A stretch of 64,000 bases of DNA from Burhinus oedicnemus (GCA_008921705.1 VFFE01009170.1:728553-792552), one strand, 5' to 3'. Positions 24,201 through 38,084 are shown, counted from the stretch's first letter. Numbers and translations: made by a program. The notes: generated by a model from the letters alone, not told the origin.

Positions 24201-27200
24201 TTACCACATCCTTTGGTGCGGCGAGTCAGGGGGCAGATGCTCTGCATAAATAATCTGGGAAGAACTCCAGATTCATCATGGAAAGTGAGGTGTGCAACAC
24301 TGGCTGTGCTGAGTCCTCATTGTGCAGTAAGGAGGACAAGGATAAAAAATCTGGCATATGACAGTGGTTTGATTTGAAAATACCTGCCTGAGTCAGTTCA
24401 GTGCTGGTTAGAAGCTTGACAGATGGAGAAAGAGACCAACAACTAACCTCTCCCCACTCTGTTCTCCAACGACGGCTACCTAAGCAGCCTGGATACCCTG
24501 CAGTTTGCTGCTTCTGTTTTTGGAGGGCAGCCATGTGAAACTGTGTTCACTGGCAAGACAAATGGATAAATTTGGCTGATTACTCAGAGGGGATACCACA
24601 ACATAAACCAAAGCAACATTAAGAACTTTAAAAAACCCTCCTCGCCCTGACCATGCTATAGATCTGTAATTGTGTTACCTGAGGCTTTGCTATACTTTCT
24701 GCTTCCCAGGCACTTCAATTTTTGTGTCTCTCTCTTTGTGAAGAAGCTGAAGATACGGTGGGTAATTTTTATCTAATATCACTATCCAGAATTCCTACAC
24801 AGTTTGTGTACAGAAAGAGTCAAACCCTCCTTGTCTTAGTCATAAGAACTTTTCTTAGGGAGATGCCTCCTGTGAATCAAGTGAGTAGGATTTATAATTG
24901 GAGGAGTGCAATAAAGATATCAATAGATGCAGCAGGTTGATTCATCTGACAGTTTATTATAATAGATCATTTGATCTTACCACCCTGCTGGGTGAACTTA
25001 AGCTCATACCGCTTTACAGATTTTTTGTTTTTCAGGTCACAGAATAAAAAGCTCCGATGCTTGCAGTTTCTCAGATGTATTTAGACTCTGACTTATCCAA
25101 TAAATCTCCAATTTTTCACTAATTAAACAAAAGGAGAAAATTAAATATTAGCAAGCAATCCTCTGTGGAGGTGGAGAGTGAGTAGGAGGTATATTATACC
25201 TGACAGCTGAAGTTAAAGTTAAAGAAGTGTATGTGTCAATGGCACACATGCAGGTTGCTCTCTTTGCTAAAAACAGTCCCTTCTCTAGCCTGGGTGAGCA
25301 CTACACAGCCCTTCCTCCATGGCTGGTGGTTTCAATCTTCTTTAATACAGCAATACTGTTCTCTGATGTTTCTCCAAGCTCTTTCCTAGGCTCCCCCACT
25401 CACTTCAGTCACTCTCCAGCTCTCTGTGGCACTCCTCCCACACCCTGATCTTTTGATATGGCTGATTGGGAATTTCTCTTCAAGATGTGCTTTTTTCTTT
25501 TTCTGCAGCAAGAAAGGAAATTTTCACCAAAATGGCATTTTTTTTAAAAATGGAAAACGGTCTCAAAACTAAATATATTCTTTTGCATTGAGGTTAGCCA
25601 GCTGAATTATTTTGGTTGAGCATACCAAATAGAAACCTTCTGTTTTGGATCAATTTCACTTTATTTGTCTTCCCCTGAGCTCCCACACAGAAGCTGTGGT
25701 TTGGGTGCCTTTGGCTCTTGCAAGCTCTGCTATCCCCTATGGGCTGCAGCGCCAGCCCCATTTGTGCATACCAGCCTCTACTCTGGTGAACAAATGGTAT
25801 CCAGCCCCTGTAGAAGCCCCTGAATGTGAAATTTGAAAGAGCTGGGAAGAAATAATCTAATGGGAGTGAGAGAGTCAGCGTTTCTTCTAGTCTCAGCACA
25901 GAATGAAACAACTGGCTTCACACTTGCATTGCTTTAAAAGTTATTAGGGAGCGGCATGTGGCTTCCCTTGGCCCTGAGCGATTACACATAAGAGAAGAAA
26001 TCTGTTTAGAGGGAAGCAAACCATTTTTTCTTAAAGTCTTTAACGTGTACAGAGAATAAGGGAGCAAGGGTGGTCTAAAGGTGCACCTATTTGGGATAAG
26101 CTACCTAACTCATCAGGGTGACTAATGGGATTTCTTGCATATTTAAGCTGCAAGAAAGAAGTGAGGAGCTGGTGCTGTGAGGAGAGAGGAAAGGTGTAAG
26201 CACGGAAATCCCGCTGCAGGAGGAAATTATTTTGAAATGGCAGTTTTATGGGAACTCAGAGCACTGGCTATGCCAAGCACCTCGACTGACTCCCCCTGGA
26301 TAGATGGGCCCTTTCTTTCTCAGCCAGGCAATTATAGTCCTGGTATCTTGGGTAGTCCCCACGCTCAAGAAGATTTATTTGTTTTACAGTAAAGAGAGCT
26401 GAGTAAGATGATGCCTGTCACAAACAGACCCAAGGAAGGTTGTAGAACATTCTGGGCAAATTTTAAACGTAAAATGTAATTGTACAAACAATGTAATAGG
26501 TAATTCAATATATGTGATCCACAGCTAGATATGTGTTACAATTTCATTTTAATCTGGAGAATTCACCTGTGTGAGAGAACCTTTAATTAAAAACATTGTA
26601 ATTTGCTGCTTTATTGCAGTGTACCAATGGTAAGGTTTCCATACCATGCACACGTCTGCCAAAAGACGCAAAACCTAACGGGATAATCAAGTAACTACAG
26701 CTCACAATATATGCATTATGGGGCATAGGCTTATTGAAATAATTGCAACGAATCCTCTCTAAATCAGTGGCCTTGGATTAAAAATGAAAAAATCTCAACT
26801 TCCTTAAAATGCTTATTATTATTATTATAATATCTTTTTGCATGCTTCTAAGCATTTCAGTGCGTACTGAGCATATATTACTCTACTTTTATATACAATC
26901 TTATCCCCTATGAGGAAAAATCTCAGTACACACACATGCTTATCTCCCACAAACACAATCCAGAGTTTGTAAAAAGTGTCTTGTATCCCTTGGGGGATGT
27001 TAAACATTAATAATAATTGGCATACGCAAAGTCAGTGTCCTTATTGGATTTACACACAGGTAGCTAAATGTAAGTATTGAGTGAAGTGAAGGCTCAAGAG
27101 ACCTTAAGAAAACCTGAATAAATGGTTCTTCAAAATCTAGGAAAGTTAAGCCAGTTAGAAGCATAATCAATGACCACTCATATGACCTGGCATCTATGTT

Positions 27201-27743
27201 CACCACAGTGCTGCTTAGTGGATAAATACACCAGGACACACACAGAAAAACAATAAAACCAAACTGGAGTTGGGAAGGATTAATATGTTTTTGACCCTGC
27301 ATGTGACCATGTTGTACTTTGAACAATGTCTTTTAATTGGTAATATGCATTCACTTGCCCTCCAGATTTATTAACAATTGTAAAAATTATAGCTGTTTTC
27401 TCCTTTGTCTCCTTTGCTCTGCAGCCAGAAAATTTATCTCAATGACCTCCTCTGGCAGTCAATGCTACACAATGACCACATACAGCATATATAAAAATTG
27501 CTATTATCTTTTGTAATTTATATCCTCCTGTAATGACATTGAGTATCCCAACTGAATGTTTTGAAGTTCACCCATCACTCATCATAACTTCCTAGCTAGA
27601 TGACATGGACACAGCATACTGTGCATGAATAAGGAGGTGGCCCTCATTGCAGGACAATGCACAAGTGAAGAAGAGATTTGAAATTATTTGCACCTTTTTA
27701 ACTGTTTGTATAGGAAAATAGAGTGTATATTTTCAAGACTTAC
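21220..27743 (-). other. EMCN: EMCN 6.5-kb intron
   Basis: Mostly unique-looking intron DNA. A GC-richer patch at 22250-22560 contains a stem of CAGGCACT and AGTGCCTG, about 14 bases apart. A strong donor-like GTAAGC on the minus strand near 24205 has an acceptor nearby, but the enclosed sequence does not keep the gene's phase. Nothing else is recognised. Confidence 0.7.
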
Positions 27744-27866
27744 CTGAGGTTACAGGAGCAGAAGTGTTATTTTGTAGGGAGGTTGTAGAAGAAAAAGACC
27801 ATCCCTTAGTAGATGAAGCATCCAGACTCCCATTTTGTGCCAATTGTGTTCCACTTTCTTGTGTAG
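27744..27866 (-). CDS. EMCN: EMCN mucin-stalk exon (TQESGTQLAQ...)
   Basis: The largest stalk exon, 123 nt, with acceptor TCTGTCTCATTTCCAG and donor CTCAG|GTAAGT. It encodes TQESGTQLAQNGSLDASSTK, then GWSFSSTTSLQNNTSAPVTS. Sequons are NGS and the overlapping NNT and NTS. Ser and Thr dominate. Human endomucin has a comparable region of similar length rich in Ser, Thr, Gln and Pro before its membrane segment, but residue-level alignment is poor, which is normal for mucins. The final G pairs with GC of the next exon to make Gly. Both splice sites are close to consensus, which makes this one of the safer stalk calls. Confidence 0.88.
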
Positions 27867-30800
27867 CTGGAAATGAGACAGACGTTCAGGTAAGATACAC
27901 CTGTATAAGCATTGCCTTAGATCCTGCACCATCCCACAAATGTTCCCAGCATCACAGAAGAGACTTAAGGTCAGAAAGCACTACAGCTTCTGGTAACGTC
28001 TTGCCAAGCGATGAACCATCCCTACAGAGTTGTTACTACTGGCATAGTTAAGGCATCTTTAAAGCACATCCTAGCATCAGAAACAGCTTCACAGCTGTGC
28101 CAGAAGACAGCCTAGAGCTCTGACTTGGAAGCCCAGAATAACTAGACAGTCTTGCACCAAGAGCAACATAAGCAGAAGAGAGAAGCTTGCTTCCTGCCCT
28201 CTATCTTTAACTTTCATTTAACAAAAAATGAAAACTAAAAAAATTGCAAGCTTCAGCCACAACTGTCACATGATGTGGTATTGTAAAAAGTTCTAGGGAT
28301 TGTAATTAAGAGCAGAGTTAATTATTTTATTCTGTGCTGTTAAGGCCTAGGAAATAATATATCCCTGAAAATTAATGTATGAAAAATTAAAGTGTCTGAT
28401 TTCTGCTCTCACAGAGCCAATAGAGGATCAAGGCCATCTGTGTCACAAGATTTGCAGCCTAGGGTGACTCCAAGATGGTGGTGCAGGGCATCGCCTGAGC
28501 CTGTGGAACTGAAGGTCACCGAATGACAACAAGGAAGAATTTAAGCTGTTCCAGCACAGCTAATAATTCCTACGTCTACGCTCAAAATTCAGCATAACAA
28601 CAGGCAAGACAGTGCCTACTGAATAAAACATAGGGGTGCCCACGAGTAACCTTATACTTCCTTTCTGATATAAATCAGAGATGCGACTGAGCTGTAAACT
28701 GCTTTCTGTGCCTCTTCACATGAATTTCAAACTCTAGAACTAAAACAACTTTAGGACAAGTTTTAGTCAAACAAGTGCAACATCATGCACGTGCAATATG
28801 TGAATGTTGAGGAATGCTTCATCACATGCTTTATTTGGAAACTCTGATTACCAGTTTGGCCTCTCAAAGAACCATTTTCTCAGGAAAAAAACCCCAACAC
28901 CCAAAGCTCCCTATTTTACCACCACACATCTTTAACTTGGACCTTCCCTTCCTCTTTTCTTTATTAAGTGCAATACCTTGGAGAGGCAGCCTTCAAACAT
29001 CACTGAGATAAGAAAGAGTGAGCTGAAGCCACGGGAGTCCGGGGATTCATACAACTTTGGGAACTGAGAGGAGGTGGACAGCCGGGGATGGCATCTTTGA
29101 AGATCAAGGCATGGAAGGAAACCATACTGAAAATTACGCTAAACAAGCTCAAATGCCTAAAATTTTCACTGGACTTCTAGCAAATGAGAAGCATAATTTC
29201 ACTGTCAGCTCCCTCCAGAAACCTCAGCATTGTACCCCTTCAATACGCAAGCTTAATCTGCAGTAGAAATGAGCATTAAAAAGCCCCTCTATCTCATTTT
29301 TTGCTATAGTATAATGCAAGGATCTGAGAACTTTAAACATTCCTGCATTCTCATCACAGAAGCTTTGAATGAAGCTTTAAAAGCTAACTTTTTCCACTTT
29401 TGGTTCTTACTGTGGTTGTTACAGACTCAAATTTTAAATGTTGAATTTTAACCTGAGATCAATTAAAAAGAAAAAGCAAAAACCCCGAAGAACCTCCTTC
29501 TCCCTTTGAGATGCATGGGCTTGTAAGAGTTACAGCAACCGTCTTGTGTCTCCCTTATCGTAAGTTAGTAAAAGCTTGCATGGAAGAATGAAAGTAAGGC
29601 AGAATAACAGTAAGCCTTCATGGGTGCAGACATTTGAACACAAATACGCTTTGTGAATGCTGCAAAACAATCAGGTGTGTGGGAGAGATGAGGAGGGAGG
29701 CAGCCAGTTGCCTTGTAACCCTGCAGAGAGCTGTTTTCCCATGGGGATCACACGTTCCAGGCGTCCTATCAGTCCTGGCAGCAGCCCAGCCCTGGGTGCT
29801 CCTCTTGTGTTTGGGAGCTGTGAGAACAGCTTGTTCTCGGGAACACAGGCTGCGCGTTGGATATGCCTCAGCAGGGGATCATAGCATTTCCATTTCATTT
29901 TTTTTTAATTCAGCCTGAATGAGATTCTTCCTGCAACTCAGGGGGTAGCACCAGATATGACTCACGCCTTTACCTAGGGCTTGGTGCGAAGCTTGTTGCA
30001 TTTATTTCAGCAGACTGCAAAACAGGCTCCCTGCTCCCGGTGTCAAGGGGTGAAGTAGGCGTGCTATGGTGCAAAAGTCTGTGTGCCAGTTTTCACCGCT
30101 TTCAAGATGAAAAACGCAACCTGGTGGGGAAGGTTCCCTCAATTCCACTGCACTACTGTAAGATTAAATCCTAGCAACCCAATTCTCTGGTGACTTGTGG
30201 CTTTGAAGCTGGTTTTAGGCAGCATCCAAGCCCTATGCCTAATACACAGCATAGGCTCCACCATCGACGCATTTAGCAGATCGAACAGTTTCTGTGCCAA
30301 AAGCCTGTGGGAACAGAAGCGTCCATATCCAGCCACTGCTCACGTACACAACGGCAGCACTGACAGCACAGTACGCCTGCTAGAAATCTGCCTTTTTGGT
30401 AAATCACATAACTCATATCTATGCAAGGTTTAGCTTGATCTCAACAGGAGGAGACAGTGCAAGTCCTTACTGCGGTGCCCGTGCTCTGCGCGGGAAGAGG
30501 CGGGGGACTCTGCGCGGGCACACAGTGACTCAGTCCTGCCGTCCCCACTGACACATCGCTGCAGTAATTCATCACGCTTCGGCTCAGCCAGCTGCAGCAA
30601 AGATTTCTGCCTGCCTGGCAGGGGGAGGCCTGGGCTCACAGAAAAGCAGCACGGCAGAGGAGGGTGGCTGCTGCCGCAAAAGCACTCACATCGTCGGTTA
30701 GTGGGTTTATTGTCAACAGCTGATTATGAATAAAAATGGTAAAGCAGTAAGGATTGTAAAATAGCTGTCCGAATGGGGCTGATTGCCGCAGCGGCGTAAC

Positions 30801-33800
30801 TCCCTGGTGGTGATGCAGCTCTCCCTGCTGATATTTTGATAAGATAAATGACAGTGTGTTAACACGTATTTGTCAAAGGGATAATCAACAACAGGGAACC
30901 TGAAGCTGCTCCGCAAAGCTCCTGTCTGAGCCTCAGGTATTTCCTTACTCTTTGTGCTCTGAAAACCCTTCATTTTCTTTAACCAGCTGAAACGCGACAC
31001 ATATCCTCACTTGATCTTAGCATGATTTTCTACTTAACCTACGTAAAATCCATATATATTTTGGCATTTCCCAACAGTACTTTAAATTTTCTTTACAGCA
31101 GGGTGTTACCTAACTAGCTTTGACATCATAAAGATGCTTGAAGTAAGCAGCAAATACTTTGCATTATACTCTATACAATGCAAAGAATATAGACACCTGT
31201 ATGTGTGTTAAAACCTTACTTGGCCAATCAATGAATCAAGGAAACACCTTTACAGGGCAGAAGGAACTAAACACAAACTGTATTAAAACATCATCACGAG
31301 GGCTTTGTATGATGGAAGATTAAACCTTTGCCCTTGAGCTTGTACTTTACTATAAACACATATATAGGCCTCACCCCTGTGAGAGATTATTTGCATTAAC
31401 AAATGCATTCATGAAAGCTTTGAAAAATCCCAATGCAGCAAAACCAATGCAATGCAGCTTCACGCCCGTTCAGAGGAATGGAAATTGGCTAGGGAGGTAA
31501 CCGAGCAGATCTCAGTTTTAATATTTACACCCATAGCTGGTTGCATCTGCTGTCTGCCAGCTTTACATTTTCTGGTAAGCAAAAAACCCCAAGTATTTCA
31601 AAATGTGTGTTTTAAAACATCTCTCTGCCTAACATGTCTCAGCAGCCAACTATGCTCAGTGTTTACCTATAGCATCCACTAATGACCTGAGGATAACAGA
31701 GCAATCCATGTTACCCTAACTCTCTTCCAGTAGTTTTACTGAAGTAAAGCTTCCGTCTTAATTACCAGTAGTTTGATAAAATGAGAAAGAATATCTCCTC
31801 CACTCTTTCCTTTTCTCACTTTTTAATATTTAATATTTCATTGCACCGTGATGTATCATCATCCAGAGAGTCGCAGGAGATAAATTAGGAACACAACAGC
31901 CAAAAATCCAGCCTTACTTGTAATTTAATACCTTGAGCATTGACCTTGCATAAGATGCTTGCTCTATATCCAAGGGAGGAAGAATATAATCTTTTGTTGC
32001 ATTTCATTTCATATTCTCTTTGATAACTCCAAGTGTCCCAGGATATGAAATCCTGATTGCAGATGCAACTTGCTGTAGTGTGGCACCATATAAATTCTTG
32101 TTTTGGGGCCTGGACTGCACAAGTGAGGTCACTCTTTCAACTAAATGTGAGCTACTGGATTTGACCCCTTACATTAATAAATAAGAAGGTTAAGGAGACA
32201 AGTCTAATTGCTGGCTTCCAGTACAATAAACAGGGCAGGAGCACAAAGAGGAAGAGATTGTACTTATGGCCTGAAGAGGAAAAGAATTCTGAAGACTTTA
32301 AAAAAAAAAAAAGGGACAAAGTCATTTGCATGATTTCACAGCATGTGGAGCACTGGGGGCTTCTCCTGAATTTATAATAAGAGGTGACAGCAGCCACAGA
32401 AATTGCAGTGGAGACAGGAAGCCCTGTCAAATCTCTGCTGTGTGAATGCGATCGTTCACTGAAGCTTTTAGCGGGGATTGAAGCAGAGAAAGCGATGGCC
32501 ACCATTACAAAACAACAGAGGCACCTGCTTTTTATTAAAAAGCAGCTGTAGTAAAGCTAAAATTTGAAGTATCATAAAGGCACTGCCAATTTCTGCCTCC
32601 AAAAAGGGGAAGAAGTGAGTGCTAGTGAAAAAGAAAAAGTAGACGACTTTCATCTCCTGTCCATTTTGAGAGTAGAAGTCTTGCTACGCCTGTGCTTGCT
32701 TCAGGGAGCTCGACTTCTCCAGCCCTGCACTGCTGCTGGGGATGCCGACAGGGGCTGGGAGGGTGCAGTGAAGGAAACAGCACCTCACCATGCCAACGCG
32801 TGGGGTGGAAACAGACACGGCTGTAGCCAGCAGCCACACGGTGGTTGAAGGGTCTGTGGATTTTCTGCAAGGGCTGGCCACACATCTGCATGGCCCCTGT
32901 GCTCTGTCCCAAAGCCACTACCTTGTGTCCCGTCCCCATGCCTTTGTGCTGAAGCCAAAGCTATGACTTTCTTGAAAGCTAGACCAGAATTTTGTCTTAA
33001 AAAACACTGAAATTCGTTTTCACGTATACAGTTTTTCCAAATGCTACTTAGCATTGAAAGAAAATGTAAAGTCTTTTAATACAGGGCAGTTCCCAATGTC
33101 TTCTTTACTTTTCCTGTTTACAAAGGGGAGTGAGAGGCAGGGAAGCCCTGTTTTTAGGTTCATTTATCAACCATTTTTATCACAAGGTTTTGGGTATTTT
33201 TCAGCTTAAATGAGGATTTTTAAAAACAAATCGCAACCCAAGCAACTAGGGACTGAACTCTAGCTGGTGAGAAGAGAACAGAAGAGGAACATAAAGGAGG
33301 CGCAGTGGTGAAAACATCATGCCCAGGCCCATCGTCCCTCCAGCACCATCATACATCCAGCAATAGTTTTTCGGGGCATAAGTGCAGAGCAATGGTTGGA
33401 GCTAAGCTGCACTGGCAGGTATGCCTTTCCTCATTAGCTTTCCTTTCCCTGCTGGGAGCCCTACCTGTCACCAACGTTTAGTTCCAGGCACCTGTGCTGC
33501 ACCGGTACCTGCAAGTCAGGAACCTTCGCCAAACCAAAAAGACTACGAATCGCATCTGTGATGCGATGCACCATGCCATGGGATTTTGACAGGCCCACAG
33601 GGTGAGAAATGCAAGCTTAAAAAGATCCTTTGTGTCCTTCGGTATCACTTCAGCAGCTTGTGCATCGGCCAGACTGCATCCTGTCACTCACCGATATCAG
33701 CATTTAAAAGACAAGCCAAAACACAAAAAACTTCAGGCTGAAAATCAGACTACTCCCTACACCAAGCACAGCGGGAAAGCTGCATCAGTAGAAGATGTAA

Positions 33801-34843
33801 CCACGAAGTGAAAGGGTAATTGCTCTCCAGGCAGCTCAGCAGGCTCGGGTCCGTGTGGGGTATCTTTAAAGGAGAATTTGTACAGAGAAAGCATGCAGGC
33901 TGTTTCATAGGAGTCCCTTTTTAGGCAAGGAAATCAAGGGAAGAGAAGTCAAGTTCTAATCATTTGTCACAGTTCAGTACGCTCTAAATATCAACTGTGA
34001 CAACACTGGTGTACCACTGACTGCTAAGTCAAATATCGGGAGTATTTATTTCTAATTTTTTGAGTCAATTAAGTATACAAAATGGAGTATTTCAAAGCTG
34101 TGGTTCAGCAAAAGACTTGAGCAAATATTTATAGTGTAGTTCATAGACAAAAAAGGGAGCCTGAATTTCATCATAAGTTTACTGAGCTGCTTTTGGATGT
34201 CATAATACTTCTGTAAATTAATCCAACTACTTGCTGGATACGTGGGATTTTTTTTAAATTTTCTTTTTCTAGAATCCAATCTGATGCGCTGGGCCAACAC
34301 ACATGTTATTCTGAAGATTTATGGGGAATGAAAGTATTTCCTAAGATTGATGCAGGGTAATTAGTACCACCTCTCTGCTTTCAGAGTACTGTGACTCATA
34401 ATAATATAGAACATAATTAACTGTTGCATTGTAACATATATAAAATAAAAAAACAAAGGGGGCTGTTCTGACACCATTCTGATCACAAAGAATCATTTAT
34501 TTTTGGTGGAATACTTATTAAAAAACAAAAACAAACACAGAAGAAATAAAATATTAAAACCTTTCCAAATACATCTCTCCCAATTACAGGGAAATTCGAA
34601 TCCTGTGTAATGGCTTCAGATCACCTCCACTACAAATTAAAGGTATAATATTCTTTGTGTAAGATTCTCGGGCAAGATTCATTGAAGATATTTGATACGG
34701 TAGGATGAATAGCTCTGCTTCCCCAAACCTCCAAATCCATAACCCAAAGTACTCTTTTTGATCTCCTTTTATTGCTCCACACTGTTTTACAGAAACATAG
34801 CATACAATAAATCAGATGAAATCTCAATGAAATTATCACTTAC
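27867..34843 (-). other. EMCN: EMCN 7-kb intron
   Basis: A large intron, mostly AT-rich. A compact GC- and CpG-rich patch lies at 30430-30680 and includes a consensus AP-1 site (TGACTCA, 30526-30532). A second GC-richer stretch is at 32680-32950. I see no recognisable mobile element or exon. Confidence 0.7.
30430..30680. promoter_or_regulatory. CpG-rich intronic patch with AP-1 site
   Basis: In a gene whose introns are AT-rich, this patch has many CG dinucleotides and a near-repeat of CTCTGCGCGGG (30484-30494 and 30508-30518). It also carries TGACTCA. It could be an intronic enhancer or a small CpG island. It is marked only by composition and one motif. Confidence 0.3.
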
Positions 34844-34957
34844 TGTTTGATGTGCTGCCACTTTTATCTGCTGCTGTAGTGGTCACTTTTACTGGTGGTT
34901 GTGTTGTTGTACCTTGCGTTATTTGTTGTGTAGTATGAGGTGAAGAAAGCGTGGAGT
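34844..34957 (-). CDS. EMCN: EMCN mucin-stalk exon (STLSSPHTTQQ...)
   Basis: A 114-nt exon with acceptor ATTCCTTTATTAG and donor AAACA|GTAAGT. The AC at its start completes an Asn codon from the previous exon, so the junction creates an NST sequon. The body reads STLSSPHTTQQITQGTTT, then QPPVKVTTTAADKSGSTSN. It is rich in Thr, Ser, Gln and Pro, the usual make-up of an O-glycosylated stalk. The last A joins CT of the next exon to make Thr, giving a further NTT sequon across that junction. Its donor is nearly the same as that of the exon just upstream, and the two could be an old tandem exon pair, though their coding parts no longer align well. Confidence 0.87.
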
Positions 34958-35369
34958 CTAATAAAGGAATGACATTCAAATTATTTCCTCAATTTTGTAT
35001 ACGCACATATGCACACACACAAAACACATCTATTGCCCTGCTTGCAGCCTAGTTTAAATTATCAAAAGAATATTTCATTTAAATCGAAGACCAACAGGGA
35101 CAGGGCTCCCTTCGCTGCAGAGAAAGCCACTCCCTGTCCCATAGGTGGGTCACCCACTGACAGCAAGCCTGTGATAATGCAGTTACAAGGCCTGGCTTGG
35201 AGCTGCCTTGAGCCTGACCAGGACGAAGCTCCTGCACACATCTTCAAGATTTCACCAAAGAGTTTGCTATCGGTAAAGCAAATTCCCAAGCCAAGAGGCA
35301 CTCCTGCTTAACTTCCTGAATGACCACTGGAATAGCATCAAGAATTAGCTCAAAGAAACTTTCACTTAC
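34958..35369 (-). other. EMCN: EMCN 412-bp intron
   Basis: Short intron between two Thr-rich stalk exons. I see no mobile element in it. Confidence 0.8.
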
Positions 35370-35471
35370 TGCTTGTGATGGATTCATTTGTAGCTCTGAC
35401 TGCAGTTGTTGTCAGCACTGATGTTTGCAACGTTGTAACTTCTGAAGTTGATACATTCACAGCTTCCGTTA
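35370..35471 (-). CDS. EMCN: EMCN mucin-stalk exon (TEAVNVS...)
   Basis: This 102-nt exon has acceptor TGCCTTTCTTGCAG and donor AAGCA|GTAAGT. In phase it begins with the split Val codon and reads TEAVNVSTSEVTTLQTSV, then LTTTAVRATNESITS, closing with one base of an Asn codon. Two N-glycosylation sequons (NVS and NES) are present. About two fifths of the residues are Ser or Thr, as expected for a mucin ectodomain. It sits only 412 bases upstream of the next stalk exon, the shortest intron in the central gene. No homology is visible beyond composition; the call rests on phase, splice sites and order. Confidence 0.87.
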
Positions 35472-38084
35472 CTGCAAGAAAGGCATTCACATCTTTACTG
35501 ATTTATTTTATCATGCCTAAATAAACATCGCATACCTCTATCTGCCTTCTCTCACAAATTTCCATTTAAAGTCTGGCCCTTACAGAGCTTTCCTGCCCAC
35601 ACATTTTTAAAGAGGATTCAAAGTGCCCATGGTTGGTATCAGAGGGAAGATTTGGCCTGCAGACTATCCACAAGTTGGCCGCTGAGACTTAGCAGCTGTA
35701 CCCTCCGGCCGTCCCCTCAGGAAGAGGTGTATGCTCTTTTGGAGTTACACAGAGGTGCCTGGCATGACTGCCAGGGGAAGAGGTGAGGGAAAAGGAGCTT
35801 GGTGTGGGTGGATGTGTTCAACGTGCTGCCGGACTGGACTGCTGACTAGCGCTTTGCTGCATACCTGTTTAATAGGAGAAGGGATGTAAACTCCCCAGAA
35901 GGAAGTGTGAGTGACACACAGGAACGCAACTTATATATTACAGGTAAAAAACTGAAGGGAAAGAGACTCTAGTAGTCTTTGTGCAATTTTTAGCTCTTCT
36001 CTCTGCTGTCCACCTCGAGCCCCACTTGAGTCTTTCTCTCTGGCTAGGTTTCCCAGACCCTCTTCCTCCGCATCCAGGTTTCTGGGGACAAAAAGAGCAC
36101 CTGGCAGGCCTTCCTCTGAGGCATGCAGCAAAGCTTAGGACATCTTGGATGAGATGGATAAGTGATATTCCCCAGGGTGAACTTGGTGCCCTTTGTAAGG
36201 TGGCTCCTGGTAGTTCTCTTCTCCAGAGGGGTGAGATTTGGAGGTTGAGGGGGAGGGAAAAGAGCTCCCTTGGGCAGCAGGGACCACTTCCAACTGCTGC
36301 TCGTATGGAAAGAGGGGAGCAGGGTCGCCCCAAACATCACTAAGGCAATAGCAAGGTTTAAATCAGCCTGTCTTGCTGTGCATGGATGGCATACTGCAGG
36401 TCCTATGTGCCCCCAGCACATGCTCAAGGGAACAGACCTGCCAAATCGCTACAGAGGGATCTGGGCTAGAAAAAAATGTAACTAATCATTTTAAGAGCCC
36501 AGTTTTCAATTCTGTAATCTAATACAAAGAGAAAGTGCTACTGTCAGCTACAGAGGCTCATTTCAATCCCTGACAACAACCTAATGTGTGTCCTGCTACC
36601 TCTTCTAGTGCTTTTCATGGATGGGAAGCATGATAGAATAGGAACAAATCATGACATGACATGTCATTTTCCCTCATACGACTTGAGTACTTCTAAATGC
36701 AGTGTTCACATCAGAACTTTAAAAATATAACTTATACTCTCTTCCTCTGCTCTCAGTATGCTGGCTGTTCACCTGGAATAGCAGTGCCTCAAAGAATGGA
36801 CCGCCATGGGAGCTTGCTCCACACCCACGAAGTGCTTTAATCTCAGAGTGGGCTTCTGATGCTTTTCTCATAGGCATAAATAACAATACTGCTTTACTTT
36901 CTGTGACAAAAAGCTGCAAGAGAAATTCAGTGAAACATTTGAAGAGCTCATTCACTGTGAGGTGCTGAGCCTTTATTAAATGTCTTTGAAACAAACATGA
37001 ACATCAGTGTTTTTGAAACATAAAAGAACTGCAACACAATTTGAAAGGGACTAATTCTTCTGCTGTAATAAACATATCATATGCATACTTCACCTAGCTG
37101 CATCTTATTTACCTCCATTACTAGCACTTCAAGTGCTTTCAGCTCCAAACCAGACTCATTAGTATCTCTAGCTATTAAAAAAATATAATCCTGTGTCCAA
37201 GTTTTCTTCCGCCATCACTTATTAAATGAAGCAGTCTTCAATATTCAAACTAACACAGGAGCTGATATTTAGCTCACATGAATGAAATATGGTCAATATT
37301 GATTTTTCATAACTACAAAGCTACAAAATAAAGAGAAACGAATGTGTCAGTTGAAGATGTAAACCAGAACCACAGACTTTTATCATATGAAACAGATACT
37401 TTCTGTGTTAAGTCTTCATAGTTTTAGGACTTGAATTTTGATCTAGTAAAACCAGTCACAAACGAAAGAGAGAGAGAATGCAGCTTTTGAAACTGAGGGC
37501 ACTGGTGCCCCCCTGTTACCCCCAAAAGTGAATCTTGACATCAATAGTTTCAAGAAGTTACCAATAGAATTTTAGCAAATGACAGCTTTATGCACATGTA
37601 TTCTTTCCTATTAACTGGGGCCCAACATTGGCATATTTTGTGTAATTCTTTACTGTTAAAGTCCATGTCCTTTTCTGTCACTCCACACCCATCCAATCAG
37701 CTACTCCCTGCTGCCCAATCCCTTAACTGATGCTGTTTCTGAAATTATTCTCAATCTGACAACCTCTTAAACTATGTCTTAGCTAATTTTTTAATATCTG
37801 ATCCCACTTGAACCGCTCCTTGAGAGCACAGGAACTCATAGGATTTCAGCCTTTTTCACCTGAAACAAAAAATGCAGCCTGCTCGAATTAATCTTCTCCT
37901 TACTAAGATCCCTCAATCCTTTCTTCTCAACAGACTTTTATAAGAGGCCCAGGGAAACACACTGCTCTACAATCACCTTACATGAAATAATTCACAAAAT
38001 TTCTCCCAGAAGCTGGCAAAGCAGAAAGCTAAAAAGGCAATGGGAGCTTCAGAATAGCAGATAACAGTGAATTTGAACTCTTAC
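35472..38084 (-). other. EMCN: EMCN 2.6-kb intron
   Basis: It contains a GC-richer segment at 35980-36350 with several overlapping open frames on both strands, none recognised, and AT-rich DNA elsewhere. No mobile element is identified. Confidence 0.75.

Noticed and set aside
24205..24245. Possible EMCN exon with donor GTAAGC near 24205
   Set aside because: In the required phase it meets a stop or leaves in the wrong phase, and its acceptor is weak.
35938..36427. Overlapping open frames of 120-131 codons on both strands
   Set aside because: Result of a GC-rich patch with few stop codons; no family recognised in any frame.
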